From an uncultured Mucilaginibacter sp. (GTDB lineage Bacteria > Bacteroidota > Bacteroidia > Sphingobacteriales > Sphingobacteriaceae), in assembly GCF_946479965.1 (NCBI RefSeq), contig NZ_CAMLHX010000004.1:62001-126000 (forward strand): 64,000 nt of DNA, given 5' to 3'. The notes beneath the pieces were generated by a model that worked only from the letters and a program-made list of their open reading frames with translations, made no database searches and was not told where the DNA came from. The position numbers were made by a program, and so were the translations under genes. This document shows positions 26,493-36,986 of the stretch, one piece after another (positions within the stretch are counted from its first letter, which is position 1; each line of letters opens with the position of its first letter).

Positions 26493-29456
26493 TTATAACT
26501 TACGTTTAACTTCTACATTTTCGTAAGCTTCAACAATGTCGCCTACTTCAATATTATTAAAGTTGTTAATGTTCAAACCGCACTCATAGCCGGTAGCAAC
26601 TTCTTTAACATCATCTTTATAACGTTTTAAGGAAGCCAGCTCGCCGGTGTAGATAACCACACCTTCGCGTACTATGCGGATCTTGCTGTTACGGCTGATC
26701 TTGCCATCCAATACCATACAACCTGCAATAGTACCCACCTTGCTGATCTTGAATGTTTCGCGTATCTCAACGTTAGCAACAATTTTCTCTTCGTACTCAG
26801 GAGCCAACATGCCTTCCATCGCCGCTTTTATTTCGTTGATGGCATCGTATATGATAGAGTATAACCTGATATCAATTTGTTCCTGCTCAGCCAGTTTACG
26901 GGCACCGCCTGATGGGCGAACCTGGAAACCTATAATGATCGCATCAGAAGCCGAAGCTAACAATACGTCTGATTCAGAGATCTGACCAACTGCTTTCGAT
27001 ACGATATTTACCTGTATCTGTTCAGTTGAAAGTTTCAATAATGAGTCGGATAATGCTTCAATAGAACCATCCACGTCACCTTTAACAATCAGGTTAAGCT
27101 CCTTAAAGTTACCAACTGCCAAACGACGGCCAATTTCATCAAGGGTAATGTGTTTCTGTGTACGTAATCCCTGCTCGCGTTGTAATTGCATACGTTTGTT
27201 GGCAATTTCGCGGGCTTCAACTTCGCTTTCCAGTACGTTAAATTTATCACCTGCTGTAGGCGCGCCTTGCATACCTAACACCTGTACAGGTGTAGATGGT
27301 CCGGCAGATTCAACTCGCTGGCCGCGCTCGTTGGTCAATGCTTTAACACGACCACTATAGCAGCCTGCTAATATCGGGTCGCCTACTTTTAAGCGGCCTG
27401 ACTGTACCAATATAGTAGTAACAATACCGCGGCCCTTATCCAAAGCTGCTTCAATTACTGTGCCTACTGCACGTTTATTAGGGTTTGCTTTAAGCTCTAA
27501 TAATTCAGCTTCAAGCAAGATCTTTTCTAACAGCAACTCAACGTTTAAGCCTGTTTTAGCTGATATTTCCTGGGTTTGGTATTTACCACCCCATTCTTCA
27601 ACCAAAATATTCATGGCAGATAACTGTTCACGTATCTTATCAGCGTTAGCGCCCGGCCTGTCAATTTTATTGAAAGCGAAGATGATAGGAGCGCCTGCAG
27701 CCTGCGCGTGGTTTATGGCCTCGCGGGTTTGCGGCATCACGCTATCGTCAGCAGCGATAACGATGATTACAATATCTGTAACCTGTGCACCCCTTGCACG
27801 CATGGCGGTAAACGCCTCGTGGCCCGGTGTATCCAGGAATGTTATTTTACCTTTATCGCCCGGCAGGGTTACTTCGTAAGCGCCAATGTGCTGGGTTATA
27901 CCGCCCGCTTCACCGCCAATTACGTTGGTTTTGCGCACAAAGTCAAGCAATGATGTTTTACCGTGGTCAACATGGCCCATTATAGTTACAATAGGTGCGC
28001 GTGGTACCAGGTCTTCCGGTTCATCCGGCTGATCAAGGTTGGCTTCCTCATCCTGCGGCTTAACAAACTCCACTTTGTAGCCAAATTCTTCAGCAACAAT
28101 ACTTAGCGTTTCAGCGTCAAGCCTTTGGTTGATGGATACGAACATACCCAGGCTCATACAGGTAGATATGATCTGTGTAACCTGTACGTCCATCATTATA
28201 GCCAGCTCATTTGCCGTAACAAACTCTGTAACTTTCAGCACCTTTGATTGTGCTTCCTGCTCCATTGCCATCTCATCAGCATTTGCGGCCACATCGTCAC
28301 GCTTTTGACGGCGGAATTTAGCACGCTGAGCAAATTTGCCTGATTTACCTGCACCGCTTAAACGGGCAAGTGTGGCCTTAATTTGGTCTTGTATGTCTTT
28401 TTCAGTAGGTTCTTCTTTAGGCGTAGATGGAGTAGCATTACGGTTCCTGAAATCAGGACGACCTACACCACCACCTTGGCCGCCACCCGGTCTGTTATTT
28501 CTAAAGTCCGGACGATTGTTATTATTAGTGCCTGGTGTACCACCTTGGTTTGCACCAGGTGTGCCGGTACCCTGTCCCTGTTGTGGGTTAGGTCCGCCTT
28601 CTTTGCGTTTGCGTTTGCGCTTATGGTCAGCATTGGTGTTTGACGACGATGCTACCGGATTACGTTTGGGCTCATTAACGGGTAAAGTAATTCTGCCTAC
28701 AATGTTTGGTCCGCTAAGGCGTTCTGCTTTCGCGCGGATAACTTCGTTTTCTTCACCAGCTTCTGCCTGAGGTTCAGGCGTTGCTGCCGCCTGTGGTGCA
28801 GGGGCTGGCGCAGGTGTAACGGGAGCTTTTTCAGCTACAGGCGCTGCAGGTGCCGGGGCTTCTGCCACCGGTGGTTTTACCACTTCGGGCGCAGCCGGTT
28901 TTTCAGCCTCTGGCTGTGCAACAGGTTTTACTTCCTCTGCCACAGGTTTTTCAACTTGTGGTTCAGGCTTATTTTCAGTTACCGGAGGTTTTGCGTGTAA
29001 GTTGTTCAGATCTATTTTACCAACCACCTTTACACCCGGAAGCGAATCCTGATTCTGGCTTTCTGTGCGTTCGGCAGCAGGAGCAGCAGCTACAGGTGCC
29101 GGTGCAGGCTTGGGTTTGTCGGCAGCAGGAGCAACAAACTGCCCCGCGTTTTTGATAAGGATCTCCTCATTTTCAAAATCACCACGTGAACGGCGCACCT
29201 CAGGTTGCTTTTCGGCAGGAAAACCTGCGTCCTCCTTCCTGATCTTGCCTATGCTGATCTGTTTGGCTTCTTCCTTAATACTTTTGTCAACAGCAAACTC
29301 TTTCAACAAGGCACTGTACATGTCATTGCTAAGCTTAGCCATTGGCTGCTTTTCAACTTTAAAGCCTTTGCCGGCTAAAAAGTCTACAATGGTACCCATA
29401 CCAATATTGAGTTCCTTTACTGCTTTAATTAACTTAATAGATTTGTCTTCGGACAT
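26493..29456 (-). CDS. infB: Translation initiation factor IF-2
   Basis: IF-2 is the GTPase that places initiator tRNA on the ribosome. The 987-residue protein has the IF2N motif near the start, a long Pro/Ala/Glu-rich linker (about 100-260), a Gly/Asn/Arg-rich segment with two RPDFRN repeats (about 290-350), a second IF2N motif, and then the G domain from about 490 ([24 protein letters not shown]). Domains II to IV follow. The linker is low-complexity and gives long false ORFs on the other strand. It is the last gene of rimP-nusA-infB. Confidence 0.98.
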   Translation of the reverse strand: MSEDKSIKLIKAVKELNIGMGTIVDFLAGKGFKVEKQPMAKLSNDMYSALLKEFAVDKSIKEEAKQISIGKIRKEDAGFPAEKQPEVRRSRGDFENEEILIKNAGQFVAPAADKPKPAPAPVAAAPAAERTESQNQDSLPGVKVVGKIDLNNLHAKPPVTENKPEPQVEKPVAEEVKPVAQPEAEKPAAPEVVKPPVAEAPAPAAPVAEKAPVTPAPAPAPQAAATPEPQAEAGEENEVIRAKAERLSGPNIVGRITLPVNEPKRNPVASSSNTNADHKRKRKRKEGGPNPQQGQGTGTPGANQGGTPGTNNNNRPDFRNNRPGGGQGGGVGRPDFRNRNATPSTPKEEPTEKDIQDQIKATLARLSGAGKSGKFAQRAKFRRQKRDDVAANADEMAMEQEAQSKVLKVTEFVTANELAIMMDVQVTQIISTCMSLGMFVSINQRLDAETLSIVAEEFGYKVEFVKPQDEEANLDQPDEPEDLVPRAPIVTIMGHVDHGKTSLLDFVRKTNVIGGEAGGITQHIGAYEVTLPGDKGKITFLDTPGHEAFTAMRARGAQVTDIVIIVIAADDSVMPQTREAINHAQAAGAPIIFAFNKIDRPGANADKIREQLSAMNILVEEWGGKYQTQEISAKTGLNVELLLEKILLEAELLELKANPNKRAVGTVIEAALDKGRGIVTTILVQSGRLKVGDPILAGCYSGRVKALTNERGQRVESAGPSTPVQVLGMQGAPTAGDKFNVLESEVEAREIANKRMQLQREQGLRTQKHITLDEIGRRLAVGNFKELNLIVKGDVDGSIEALSDSLLKLSTEQIQVNIVSKAVGQISESDVLLASASDAIIIGFQVRPSGGARKLAEQEQIDIRLYSIIYDAINEIKAAMEGMLAPEYEEKIVANVEIRETFKISKVGTIAGCMVLDGKISRNSKIRIVREGVVIYTGELASLKRYKDDVKEVATGYECGLNINNFNNIEVGDIVEAYENVEVKRKL

Positions 29457-29531
29457 TTATTACTCTTTCTCTTTTTATAAGCTTTTGCTGCTTTTATGCA
29501 AAAATACGATTTTAATTTGTCTTATATTATT

Positions 29532-30767
29532 TTATTCAAACTCAGCCTTCAGTACATTCAGTACATCTTTAACAGTTTCTTCTTCCAGATCGGTACGTTT
29601 AACCAGTTCATTTACCGATAGCGCCAATACTGATTTTGCAGTATCTAAGCCTATACGTTTAAACTCGTCCAATATCCAGCTGTCAATTTCGTCTGCAAAT
29701 TCTTCAATATCCACATCCTCATCATGCTCATCAGCTTCACGGTAAACATCTATCTCATAGCCGGTTAGCTTTCCTGCTAATTTGATGTTGTGGCCACCAC
29801 GACCGATAGCTAACGATACCTGATCTGGCTTTAAATAAACCGCAGCTGTTTTTTTCTCATCATCTAATTTAATAGAAGTGATCTTTGCTGGCGATAAAGC
29901 ACGCTGTATGTATAACTGAATATTGTTGGTAAAGTTTATTACGTCGATATTTTCATTTTTCAACTCGCGCACTATGCCGTGGATACGTGATCCTTTCATA
30001 CCCACGCAGGCACCAACCGGATCGATACGGTCATCATATGATTCAACGGCAACCTTAGCCCGCTCACCCGGCTCACGAACGATCTTTTTGATGGTGATCA
30101 AACCATCAAAGATCTCAGGCACTTCCAGTTCAAACAAACGTTGTAAAAACTCAGGCGCTGTACGTGATATAATGATCTTAGGGTTTGCGTTAAGCATATC
30201 TACTTTGTAAACAATAGCCTTAACGCTGTCGCCTTTTTTAAAGTAGTCGGCAGGTATCTGCTCGGTTTTTGGTAATAAAAGCTCATTGCCTTCATCATCC
30301 AATACCAAAGTTTCTTTTTTCCAAACCTGGTAAACCTCGCCTGTAACTATCTCGCCAACGCGATCTTTGTATTTTTTGAAGATCTCATCTTTCTCCAGTT
30401 CCAGAATTTTTGAAACAAGAGTCTGACGGGCAGCCAATATAGCACGACGGCCAAAACTCTCTAACGTGATCTGTTCAATAAACTCATCGCCTACCTCCAG
30501 GTCCTCGTCGTGTTTTTTAGCCTCGGCCAGTTCAATTTCAAGGTCATCGTCCTCACTAAATCCGTCTTCCATTACCTTACGCGTGCGCCATATTTCTAAG
30601 TCACCATTGTCGGTATTAACAATAACGTCGCAGTTTTCGTCGTTGCCGAATTTTTTACGGATCATACTTCTGAAAACGTCTTCCAGCACACTCATCATTG
30701 TGGGCCTGTCAATGTTCTTGAAATCCTTAAATTCCTGGAAGGAATCGATCAAATTAATATTGCTCAT
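29532..30767 (-). CDS. nusA: Transcription termination/antitermination factor NusA
   Basis: NusA binds RNA polymerase and nascent RNA and tunes pausing, termination and antitermination. The 411 residues comprise an N-terminal polymerase-binding domain (about 1-125), an S1 domain (about 130-205, VGEIVTGEVYQVW), and KH domains with VGACVGMKGSRIHGIVREL and SLAIGRGGHNIKLAG. The C-terminal acidic repeats of E. coli are absent, as is usual in Bacteroidota. It lies between rimP and infB. Confidence 0.97.
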   Translation of the reverse strand: MSNINLIDSFQEFKDFKNIDRPTMMSVLEDVFRSMIRKKFGNDENCDVIVNTDNGDLEIWRTRKVMEDGFSEDDDLEIELAEAKKHDEDLEVGDEFIEQITLESFGRRAILAARQTLVSKILELEKDEIFKKYKDRVGEIVTGEVYQVWKKETLVLDDEGNELLLPKTEQIPADYFKKGDSVKAIVYKVDMLNANPKIIISRTAPEFLQRLFELEVPEIFDGLITIKKIVREPGERAKVAVESYDDRIDPVGACVGMKGSRIHGIVRELKNENIDVINFTNNIQLYIQRALSPAKITSIKLDDEKKTAAVYLKPDQVSLAIGRGGHNIKLAGKLTGYEIDVYREADEHDEDVDIEEFADEIDSWILDEFKRIGLDTAKSVLALSVNELVKRTDLEEETVKDVLNVLKAEFE

Positions 30768-30772
30768 TTTTT

Positions 30773-31243
30773 CTACTTAAATGATATTAAAACTTTTGTT
30801 TCGGTTATTTTATCTAAAGGGATAACGCTTTCAATAAATTCAGCCTTTTTTCCTTTTTGTTTTATTTGTTCTTCTACTAATATGGCATCTTCGGTAAGGC
30901 CGTTCAACTTGCCTTCGCGTTTACTGCCATCTGCCATTTTGATGGCCAAATTGCGGCCTATATTTTTTGTGTATTGCCGCGGCATTGTTAACGGTGTATC
31001 AATACCTGGCGACGAAACTTCCAGGTTATAAGCCGTCTTAATAACGTCCTCCTCTTCCAGTTTAAAGCCAACGTAACGACTTATCTGTACGCATTCTGCT
31101 ATCCCTATGCCCTTGTCGCCGTCAACCAGTATTATTAATACACCACTAGGTAACAATTTTGCGCTTACTAAAAACAGGTCGGGACGTTCAATCTCGGCTA
31201 TTTTTTCTTCAACAAGTTCGGCAACCCTTTTTTCAATATTCAT
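30773..31243 (-). CDS. rimP: Ribosome maturation factor RimP
   Basis: RimP assists 30S subunit assembly. The 156-residue protein shows the RimP segments LVDGDKGIGIAECVQISR and EVSSPGIDTPL, with a C-terminal SH3-like part. The ATG at 31243 is preferred over the start four codons upstream because it begins the family N terminus (MNIEKRVAELVEE). It ends 5 bp before nusA, consistent with one operon. Confidence 0.95.
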   Translation of the reverse strand: MNIEKRVAELVEEKIAEIERPDLFLVSAKLLPSGVLIILVDGDKGIGIAECVQISRYVGFKLEEEDVIKTAYNLEVSSPGIDTPLTMPRQYTKNIGRNLAIKMADGSKREGKLNGLTEDAILVEEQIKQKGKKAEFIESVIPLDKITETKVLISFK

Positions 31244-31310
31244 ATTCCGCCTCACTAATATTCCGCATCAACTGTATGCAGTAAATGCGCGAATAAAAAT
31301 TATTGTTAAC

Positions 31311-31344
31311 TAAAAAGAGGGGGCAAACGGCCCCCTCTTTTTTT
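31311..31344. terminator. Terminator upstream of rimP, downstream of the small lipoprotein gene
   Basis: GAGGGGG (31317-31323) pairs with CCCCCTC (31331-31337), with A and T runs outside. It ends the minus-strand lipoprotein gene and insulates the rimP operon. Confidence 0.85.
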
Positions 31345-31387
31345 ATTAGATGCAAATATAGTAATTATAATTTGATAATCAATACCC

Positions 31388-31801
31388 TTAGGGCGTAAAA
31401 GTAAGGTCCTTATATGGAGCAGCTCCCTTGTGGTTATCATTTTTAATATAGTCCCATGGATCCTTCCCGGCAGCATGGTCATAATAGCGTAAAAAGTAAG
31501 GTTGATGCGGTTTGAATGCTGTGTCAGGCTTAAAAAACAAGGTTCCCTTGTTTACCCAATAGCTTCCCGGTTGCTCATTCTGAAAATCTTTCATGTCGGG
31601 GTCAACGGGCATGCGAAAAACCGGGAAAAGGCTTGGCCAGTTAGCGATACTGTCGCGGGCAATATCATTTAATATAACCGAGTCGAGCCCGCTAATGGTT
31701 AGTATGCTCCTTTTAGCTACCAGATCTACCTTTATTTTAACCGGTTCGGGCTTGCTGCAGCCAAAGCATAGTAAAAACAGAATGGAATATAATTTTTTCA
31801 T
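31388..31801 (-). CDS. Small lipoprotein of unknown function
   Basis: A 137-residue predicted lipoprotein. The N terminus is MKKLYSILFLLCFGC with Cys15 as the lipid site, followed by SKPEP. The mature part is rich in Pro, Asp and Tyr and has no domain that I recognise. The ATG at 31801 is chosen over the 14-codon longer frame because it gives a classic lipoprotein signal. It is divergent from nnr, with its own terminator; no functional context. Confidence 0.6.
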   Translation of the reverse strand: MKKLYSILFLLCFGCSKPEPVKIKVDLVAKRSILTISGLDSVILNDIARDSIANWPSLFPVFRMPVDPDMKDFQNEQPGSYWVNKGTLFFKPDTAFKPHQPYFLRYYDHAAGKDPWDYIKNDNHKGAAPYKDLTFTP

Positions 31802-31854
31802 CTGATTGCGGTACTGTAATATTACTAATTTTATACCATGCAATTAACCGGAAA

Positions 31855-31862
31855 TAATTTTG
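31855..31862 (+). promoter_or_regulatory. Possible -7 element for nnr
   Basis: TAATTTTG (TAnnTTTG) 56 bp upstream of the nnr ATG. A second candidate, TAGATTTG, lies at 31873-31880. I cannot decide between them. Confidence 0.35.
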
Positions 31863-31918
31863 TGTTAAGAGTTAGATTTGGATAAAAACAAAAGCGTTCG
31901 AAATTAAATTAATCCATC

Positions 31919-33424
31919 ATGCTGCCTTTACTAACTGCCGAACAGACCCGCCGGGCCGACGCCTATACCATAGCCAATGAGCCGGTTAGTTCTGTTGATC
32001 TGATGGAGCGGGCGTCTAAGGCTTTTGTTGGTTGGTTTGTAAATCATTTTCCGGATAAAAAACAGGGCATAGCTGTTTACTGTGGCACTGGCAACAATGG
32101 TGGCGATGGCTTAGCCATTGCCCGTATTTTATTTGACCATGGGTATACTCATCTGAACGTTAAAATAGCTCGTTACTCAGAAAAAACTACGGCCGATTTT
32201 GATACTAATTTGCAACGGCTGCAAAAATCTGCAATTGCCTTTACCGAGCTTTTGCCGGGAGCTGACATTGTTGATGAAAGTGCACCGGTTATTATTGATG
32301 CCCTGTTAGGCAGCGGCCTCAACAAGCCATTAAAAGGCGATTATAAAAAGTTGGCGAAGTTCATTAACAAACTATCCGCTACGGTGGTGGCAGTAGATAT
32401 CCCTACAGGGTTTTTTGCCGATGGAGAAATACCGCCGGATGCAACTGTAATAAAAGCCGACGTGGTTATCACCTTTCAGCAGCCTAAGATCAATTTTCTC
32501 CTACCCGAGTCCGCACCGCATATAGATTGCTGGCGTGTAGTGAATATTGGCCTTGATGAAAAGTTTATAAAGTCGCTTAATTCCCCTTATCAGTTTATTG
32601 AAGAGAAAGATGCAAGGGCCATTATCAAACCCCGCAAGCATTTTAGCAATAAAGGAACATTCGGGCACGCTTTAATAATAGCAGGCGAATCGCAAACCAT
32701 GGGTGCTGCCTTATTAAGCGCTTCGGCTTGTTTGTTTGCAGGCGCGGGGCTTACAACCGCCTGTATCCCCCAAAGCGGATTGTTTGCATTGAACAGCTTA
32801 CACCCCGAGATAATGGCTGTTATTCGTGAAGAAAACAAATCACTGCAAATAGAGTGGGATAAATATAATGCGATAGGTATTGGGCCCGGCCTGGGTAAAA
32901 AAGACGACGCGCTTAAATTATTAACAGATGTAATTGCGTATTTCAAAAAGCCCATGGTTATAGATGCAGACGGACTTAATTTATTGGCTGAAAACCCTGA
33001 GCTTTTGAAAAACTTGCCCGCCGGAAGCGTTTTAACGCCGCATATGAAGGAATTTGACAGGCTATTTGGCCAACATACCAACTGGTGGCAACGTATGCAA
33101 ACAGCAAGGGTTAAAGCTGCTGAGCTGAATATAACTATTGTTTTGAAAAACGACTATACGCTGATCATCACTCCTGGCGGCAAAGTTTACTTCAATTCAA
33201 CAAGTAACCCGGCTATGGCTACCGGCGGTATGGGGGATGTGTTAACAGGTATTATAACATCACTTCTGGCTCAAAAGTATAAGCCCGAAGATGCCTGCAT
33301 ATTAGGGGTTTACCTACACGGCAAGGCAGGCGACGAACTGGCCCTACCCAACCGGGCGAACGTTGTTTTGCCCACCCAGGTAACATCGAGGTTGCCTGCA
33401 ACAATGGCAAAATTGTTGGCATAA
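31919..33424 (+). CDS. nnr: Bifunctional NAD(P)H-hydrate epimerase / ADP-dependent dehydratase
   Basis: Nnr repairs damaged NAD(P)H: the N-terminal part epimerises hydrated NAD(P)HX and the C-terminal part dehydrates the S form using ADP. The 501-residue fusion has YjeF_N at about 1-215 (GTGNNGGDGLAIARIL, ALLGSGLNKPLKG, AVDIPTGFF) and a ribokinase-like carbohydrate-kinase domain at about 225-495 (GIGPGLGKKD, VIDADGLNLLA, LTPHMKEFDRLFG, NPAMATGGMGDVLTGI). It is monocistronic with a terminator. Confidence 0.96.
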   Translation: MLPLLTAEQTRRADAYTIANEPVSSVDLMERASKAFVGWFVNHFPDKKQGIAVYCGTGNNGGDGLAIARILFDHGYTHLNVKIARYSEKTTADFDTNLQRLQKSAIAFTELLPGADIVDESAPVIIDALLGSGLNKPLKGDYKKLAKFINKLSATVVAVDIPTGFFADGEIPPDATVIKADVVITFQQPKINFLLPESAPHIDCWRVVNIGLDEKFIKSLNSPYQFIEEKDARAIIKPRKHFSNKGTFGHALIIAGESQTMGAALLSASACLFAGAGLTTACIPQSGLFALNSLHPEIMAVIREENKSLQIEWDKYNAIGIGPGLGKKDDALKLLTDVIAYFKKPMVIDADGLNLLAENPELLKNLPAGSVLTPHMKEFDRLFGQHTNWWQRMQTARVKAAELNITIVLKNDYTLIITPGGKVYFNSTSNPAMATGGMGDVLTGIITSLLAQKYKPEDACILGVYLHGKAGDELALPNRANVVLPTQVTSRLPATMAKLLA

Positions 33425-33458
33425 AAAAAACGGATGCGAGTATCACACATCCGTTTTT
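33422..33458 (+). terminator. Terminator after nnr
   Basis: ACGGATG pairs with CATCCGT (33430-33436 and 33448-33454), with an A run before and TTTTT after. Confidence 0.82.
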
Positions 33459-33718
33459 CTAAACATATTAACTGATCTTATAAAGAACTAATACTCTTAA
33501 CTGGTATATCCATAAGACAGTATTTAAATGCGTTTCGTTACAGTAAAGGGTAACTTTTTTTAAAAAAATGCTATAAAGCAATCATTTTTAACAATTTGCG
33601 CATATTTTAACCCTGTCACAAAGCTATGAAACGCTTAAATGACAAGTAAATTGTTTTTTTTGCCAATTTTTCATCGAAAACAAATAAAATCAGGAAATTT
33701 TAATTAAAAAACCGAAGA
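33459..33718. other. AT-rich gap without a recognised gene
   Basis: 260 bp between the nnr terminator and the anti-sigma gene. I see poly-A and poly-T tracts and one weak AAAAATG/CATTTTT hairpin near 33565-33590, but no ORF, RNA gene or clear promoter. Confidence 0.4.
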
Positions 33719-34543
33719 TCAGAACTGACCGATAACCACCATTTCGCTCATAGTAGGGTTAACGCTGCCGCCGCGCGGTTCAAGGGTTACGGCGAAAGCT
33801 ACAGCGTTTTCAACCGACTTCATGTTTTTCATATCAGCAGACGCTACTGCGGTTTTATCAAAAACACCTAAATCAACAGGCTTGCCGTTTACAATGGCCC
33901 ATAATTGGTACTGATGCGCCTGGTCATTACCCGGCAGTTGCATACCGGCCATGTCTATCATTACCTTCTTTTTAACCGGGCTCCAGGCCACCATCATTTG
34001 GGCGGAGGGCATTTTGGCCGTGCCTTTTAGCTTGAGTAATTTAAAGGTAGTATCTCTATACACATCAAGCTCTTCATCCATATAATTTATGGTTTTGCTG
34101 AACTTCGTGTTTTGCGAATTGAGCACGATCAACCGTTGTGTGCTTTGCTGTAATTTATTGTAGATGCTATATAAAGTTACAAGGCTACCAACTAACAGCG
34201 TAATGCTGGCAGCGAACGCGTACTTATAAAAATTGCCGGAACTGCGTTCAGGAAGTGAAACTATTTTGGTTTCAGTATCAGTATACTTTGAGCGGAATGT
34301 GCTATCGTCGGCGAAGTTGGTAAGCACGCTGTTAAAGATCTTACTTTGGTTACTCTCAGCAGGTTGCACAGCATTTATCAGGGCATATTTCTCCAGGGCA
34401 TTTTCTATGTCGCGCAACTCTCCCTTTACCGCCGGATGAGCAGCACACATTTGTTCTACCTGTGCGCGTTCCTCGGGGCTTCCATCTCCCAAAGCATACA
34501 ACTCAAGTATTCCAGATTCAATATATGCTTTTATGTCGTCCAA
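33719..34543 (-). CDS. Anti-sigma factor (RskA-like)
   Basis: A 274-residue single-pass membrane protein that probably sequesters the ECF sigma factor encoded just upstream. The N-terminal cytoplasmic part (about 1-90) has the ASD-like opening MDDIKAYIESGILELYALG. One membrane helix follows (about 106-128), then a coiled segment, and a C-terminal RskA domain (about 165-274, MVAWSPVKKKVMIDMAGMQLP). The start is a TTG at 34543, 5 bp after the sigma stop codon, with no closer ATG. The pair forms a standard regulatory operon; the signal is unknown. Confidence 0.85.
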   Translation of the reverse strand: MDDIKAYIESGILELYALGDGSPEERAQVEQMCAAHPAVKGELRDIENALEKYALINAVQPAESNQSKIFNSVLTNFADDSTFRSKYTDTETKIVSLPERSSGNFYKYAFAASITLLVGSLVTLYSIYNKLQQSTQRLIVLNSQNTKFSKTINYMDEELDVYRDTTFKLLKLKGTAKMPSAQMMVAWSPVKKKVMIDMAGMQLPGNDQAHQYQLWAIVNGKPVDLGVFDKTAVASADMKNMKSVENAVAFAVTLEPRGGSVNPTMSEMVVIGQF

Positions 34544-34548
34544 CTGCG

Positions 34549-35100
34549 TTAATTAAAGTACTTTCTCAGCTCAATAATGGCCATCCGTAAGCGCGTTTTT
34601 ATGGTGCCTAATGGTATGCCTAATTCTTCTGCCGCCTCCACATGGGTGTATCCTTTAAAATAAACCAGATCAAGTATTACCTGCTGTTCCGGTTTTAATG
34701 TTTGCACCATTTCTTTTATTCCGAGCAGCTCAGGTTTGTAAACCGTATTGCGTTGTTCGTCAATAAAAGTTACGTTATTTTCTATCTCCTGGTTTTTATT
34801 CTGATTTTTATAATCCTTAGAGCGCAGTTTATCTATAGACAGATTACGCGCAATATTTACCATCCACGTAAAAAGGCGGCCTTTCTCTGGGCTGTATGCG
34901 GCAAAGGAGTGCCATATTTTTACAAAAGTTTCTTGTAAAACATCTTCGGCTGTAGGGGTATCGGGAATTATACGCGAAATAACGCCAAATAGAGAAGCCG
35001 AGTACATATCGTACAATGCCTCAACAGCAATTTTTTCGCGGTTTTGCAAGGCCAAAACCAGCTCTTCCTCTGAAAGGGATATTTTGTTTTTTTTACTCAA
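34549..35100 (-). CDS. ECF-type RNA polymerase sigma factor
   Basis: A 183-residue sigma factor of the extracytoplasmic-function group, SigK-like. Region 2 is visible at about 30-95 (DVLQETFVKIWHSFAAYSPEKG, FTWMVNIARNLSIDKLRSKDYK) and region 4 at about 125-180 (DLVYFKGYTHVEAAEELGIPLGT-like, then IKTRL). The start is a TTG at 35100 because no in-frame ATG exists upstream. The downstream gene is its predicted anti-sigma factor, so activity is probably controlled by release from the membrane. Confidence 0.92.
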   Translation of the reverse strand: MSKKNKISLSEEELVLALQNREKIAVEALYDMYSASLFGVISRIIPDTPTAEDVLQETFVKIWHSFAAYSPEKGRLFTWMVNIARNLSIDKLRSKDYKNQNKNQEIENNVTFIDEQRNTVYKPELLGIKEMVQTLKPEQQVILDLVYFKGYTHVEAAEELGIPLGTIKTRLRMAIIELRKYFN

Positions 35101-35124
35101 CGGGGTGAATATAGAAAGGAAATA

Positions 35125-36003
35125 TCAGATTTCAAACAAGTGTTTTTCAGCGTGATATGATGAGCGCACCAATGGTCCGCTTTCTACATATCTGAAACCT
35201 TTGCTTAACCCAATTTCTTTATAAAACGCAAATTGATCGGGATGGATCCAATCAACAACGGGGTGATGATTGCGTGTTGGTTGTAAATACTGACCTAATG
35301 TTAAAATTTGTACACCTGCAGTAAGCAGATCGTCCATGGCCTCCAAAACGTCGGCCTCTGTTTCGCCCAGACCTAGCATTATGCCTGATTTTGTACGCAA
35401 ACCAGCTTCTGATATATGCTTTAAAGCCTCCAAACTACGGTCGTATTTTGCCTGTATGCGCACTTCGCGGGTAAGGCGCCTTACTGTTTCCAAATTGTGT
35501 GATACCACTTCGGGGCGGGTTGCTAACACACGCGCCAGGTTATCCCAAACTCCCCTAAAATCAGGTAGTAAAGTTTCAAGCGTAGTATCCGGACTTTCCC
35601 TGCGGATAGCATTGATAGTTTCTGCCCAAATGGTTGATCCCCCATCTTTTAGGTCGTCTCTGTCAACTGATGTGATAACGCAATGCTTTACCTGCATCAG
35701 CTTAACAGAATTAGCAACGCGGTTGGGTTCGTCGGTATCTACTGCCAGCGGCCTGCCTGTTGCCACCGCGCAAAAAGAACAGGAGCGGGTACAGATGTTA
35801 CCTAATATCATAAAAGTAGCGGTACCGGCACCCCAGCACTCACCCATATTAGGGCAATTGCCGCTTTCGCAGATAGTATGCAATTTATGATCATCAACCA
35901 AACTGCGCACATGAGCATATTCTTTCCCTGTCGGGAGTTTTACTCTAAGCCAGTCGGGCTTGCGTGTTTGTTGATTAGCTGGAACTACCGGCAATTCTAT
36001 CAT
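35125..36003 (-). CDS. lipA: Lipoyl synthase
   Basis: LipA is a radical-SAM enzyme that inserts two sulfurs into protein-bound octanoyl groups to form lipoyl cofactors of 2-oxoacid dehydrogenases and the glycine cleavage system. The 292 residues show the auxiliary cluster motif [12 protein letters not shown], the radical-SAM cluster CTRSCSFC, and the closing RSSYHAEKH with the essential Ser. Length is normal. lipB is not adjacent. Confidence 0.97.
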   Translation of the reverse strand: MIELPVVPANQQTRKPDWLRVKLPTGKEYAHVRSLVDDHKLHTICESGNCPNMGECWGAGTATFMILGNICTRSCSFCAVATGRPLAVDTDEPNRVANSVKLMQVKHCVITSVDRDDLKDGGSTIWAETINAIRRESPDTTLETLLPDFRGVWDNLARVLATRPEVVSHNLETVRRLTREVRIQAKYDRSLEALKHISEAGLRTKSGIMLGLGETEADVLEAMDDLLTAGVQILTLGQYLQPTRNHHPVVDWIHPDQFAFYKEIGLSKGFRYVESGPLVRSSYHAEKHLFEI

Positions 36004-36095
36004 GGCACAAAAGTAGGTAAAAACCTTTTAACCATTTAAAGCAGAAGCGTAAATATTACAGATGGTTGATGCAAAACTATTAGAGTGTGTAGTTT

Positions 36096-36950
36096 TTAAA
36101 AGTTATGGGAAACATCGCTCCATTGCGAGCGTTCTTTTTCAGATGATAACATCCGGCCGATTTGAGCATAGATATCAGAAGCAGACAGGCCTTGCTTACG
36201 CAGATATTGAATGGAGGTAGCTCCGGCCGATTTGGATAACTTGCTTTCGCTATCGCCCATTAGTAATTTATGGTGATGAAAGGTGCTTTGGCTAAATGAT
36301 TTTATATTTAACACAGCCGCCAGGTAATGCTGGGCTATGGTGGAGGGCCAAAGGTCCTCGCCGCGAATGATCAGATCCACACCAAAATGTACATCATCCA
36401 TTAATGACGTTAACTGATAAGCGGGGTAACCATCCTTTTTACGCACAATAAAGTTTTCCATGTTTACCGGCAACGGAAGATTGACCACGCCGTCGGCAAG
36501 TGTATTGATACGAAGCTCCCTGTTATCAGTAACTACTCGCCAGGCGGCATCCGGCGTTTCAAGAGGGATTTTTTTGTCGACACAGGTACATGCATAACCG
36601 GGAGTTTGTAATTGCTTACGCGAACATGTGCAGGCAAAAACAGCACCATTTTGTGCTAACTTATCCAAAGCAGGTTTATATACATCAAGTCTTAACAGCT
36701 GCGACCACCCGCTCTTATATTCCTCGGTATTCTGTGGTCCCTGTTGCCAGTGGATACCTAAAAAAATGAGTGTATCAAAAATATCGTTTACGTAATTAAT
36801 ATCCGCCCTTTCATGGTCAAGGTCATCTATCCGTAGTAATATTTCAGCGCCTGTTTTATTGGCAATATCGGCAGTCAGCGCAAACGAATAGACATTTCCT
36901 AAATGAAGATACCCGCTAGGGGTAGGGGCTATTCTTGTTGAATTGAACAT
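36096..36950 (-). CDS. gluQ: Glutamyl-Q tRNA(Asp) synthetase-like protein
   Basis: A 284-residue truncated relative of glutamyl-tRNA synthetase without the anticodon-binding domain. It has the HIGH-like APTPSGYLHLGN, a zinc site of the form CTC...YACTC at about 105-120, and the KMSKS-like KLSKSAGATS near 240. In other bacteria this family attaches glutamate to queuosine-34 of tRNA-Asp. It is transcribed divergently from the LytS-type kinase; no link is evident. Confidence 0.88.
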   Translation of the reverse strand: MFNSTRIAPTPSGYLHLGNVYSFALTADIANKTGAEILLRIDDLDHERADINYVNDIFDTLIFLGIHWQQGPQNTEEYKSGWSQLLRLDVYKPALDKLAQNGAVFACTCSRKQLQTPGYACTCVDKKIPLETPDAAWRVVTDNRELRINTLADGVVNLPLPVNMENFIVRKKDGYPAYQLTSLMDDVHFGVDLIIRGEDLWPSTIAQHYLAAVLNIKSFSQSTFHHHKLLMGDSESKLSKSAGATSIQYLRKQGLSASDIYAQIGRMLSSEKERSQWSDVSHNF

Positions 36951-36986
36951 AAGCGTTTTAACTGTCGGTCATTATTTTTTTTAAAA

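Noticed and set aside
28336..29745. Long plus-strand open frames (28336-28770 and 29065-29745) opposite infB and nusA
   Set aside because: They mirror the Pro/Ala-rich and Gly-rich coding of infB and run into nusA; there is no start context, no family and no signal. Composition shadows.
32590..33081. 163-codon minus-strand open frame inside nnr
   Set aside because: It lies wholly within a well-supported gene and matches no recognised family.
35336..35890. 184-codon plus-strand open frame opposite lipA
   Set aside because: Shadow of the conserved lipA coding sequence; Ser-rich, with no family resemblance.
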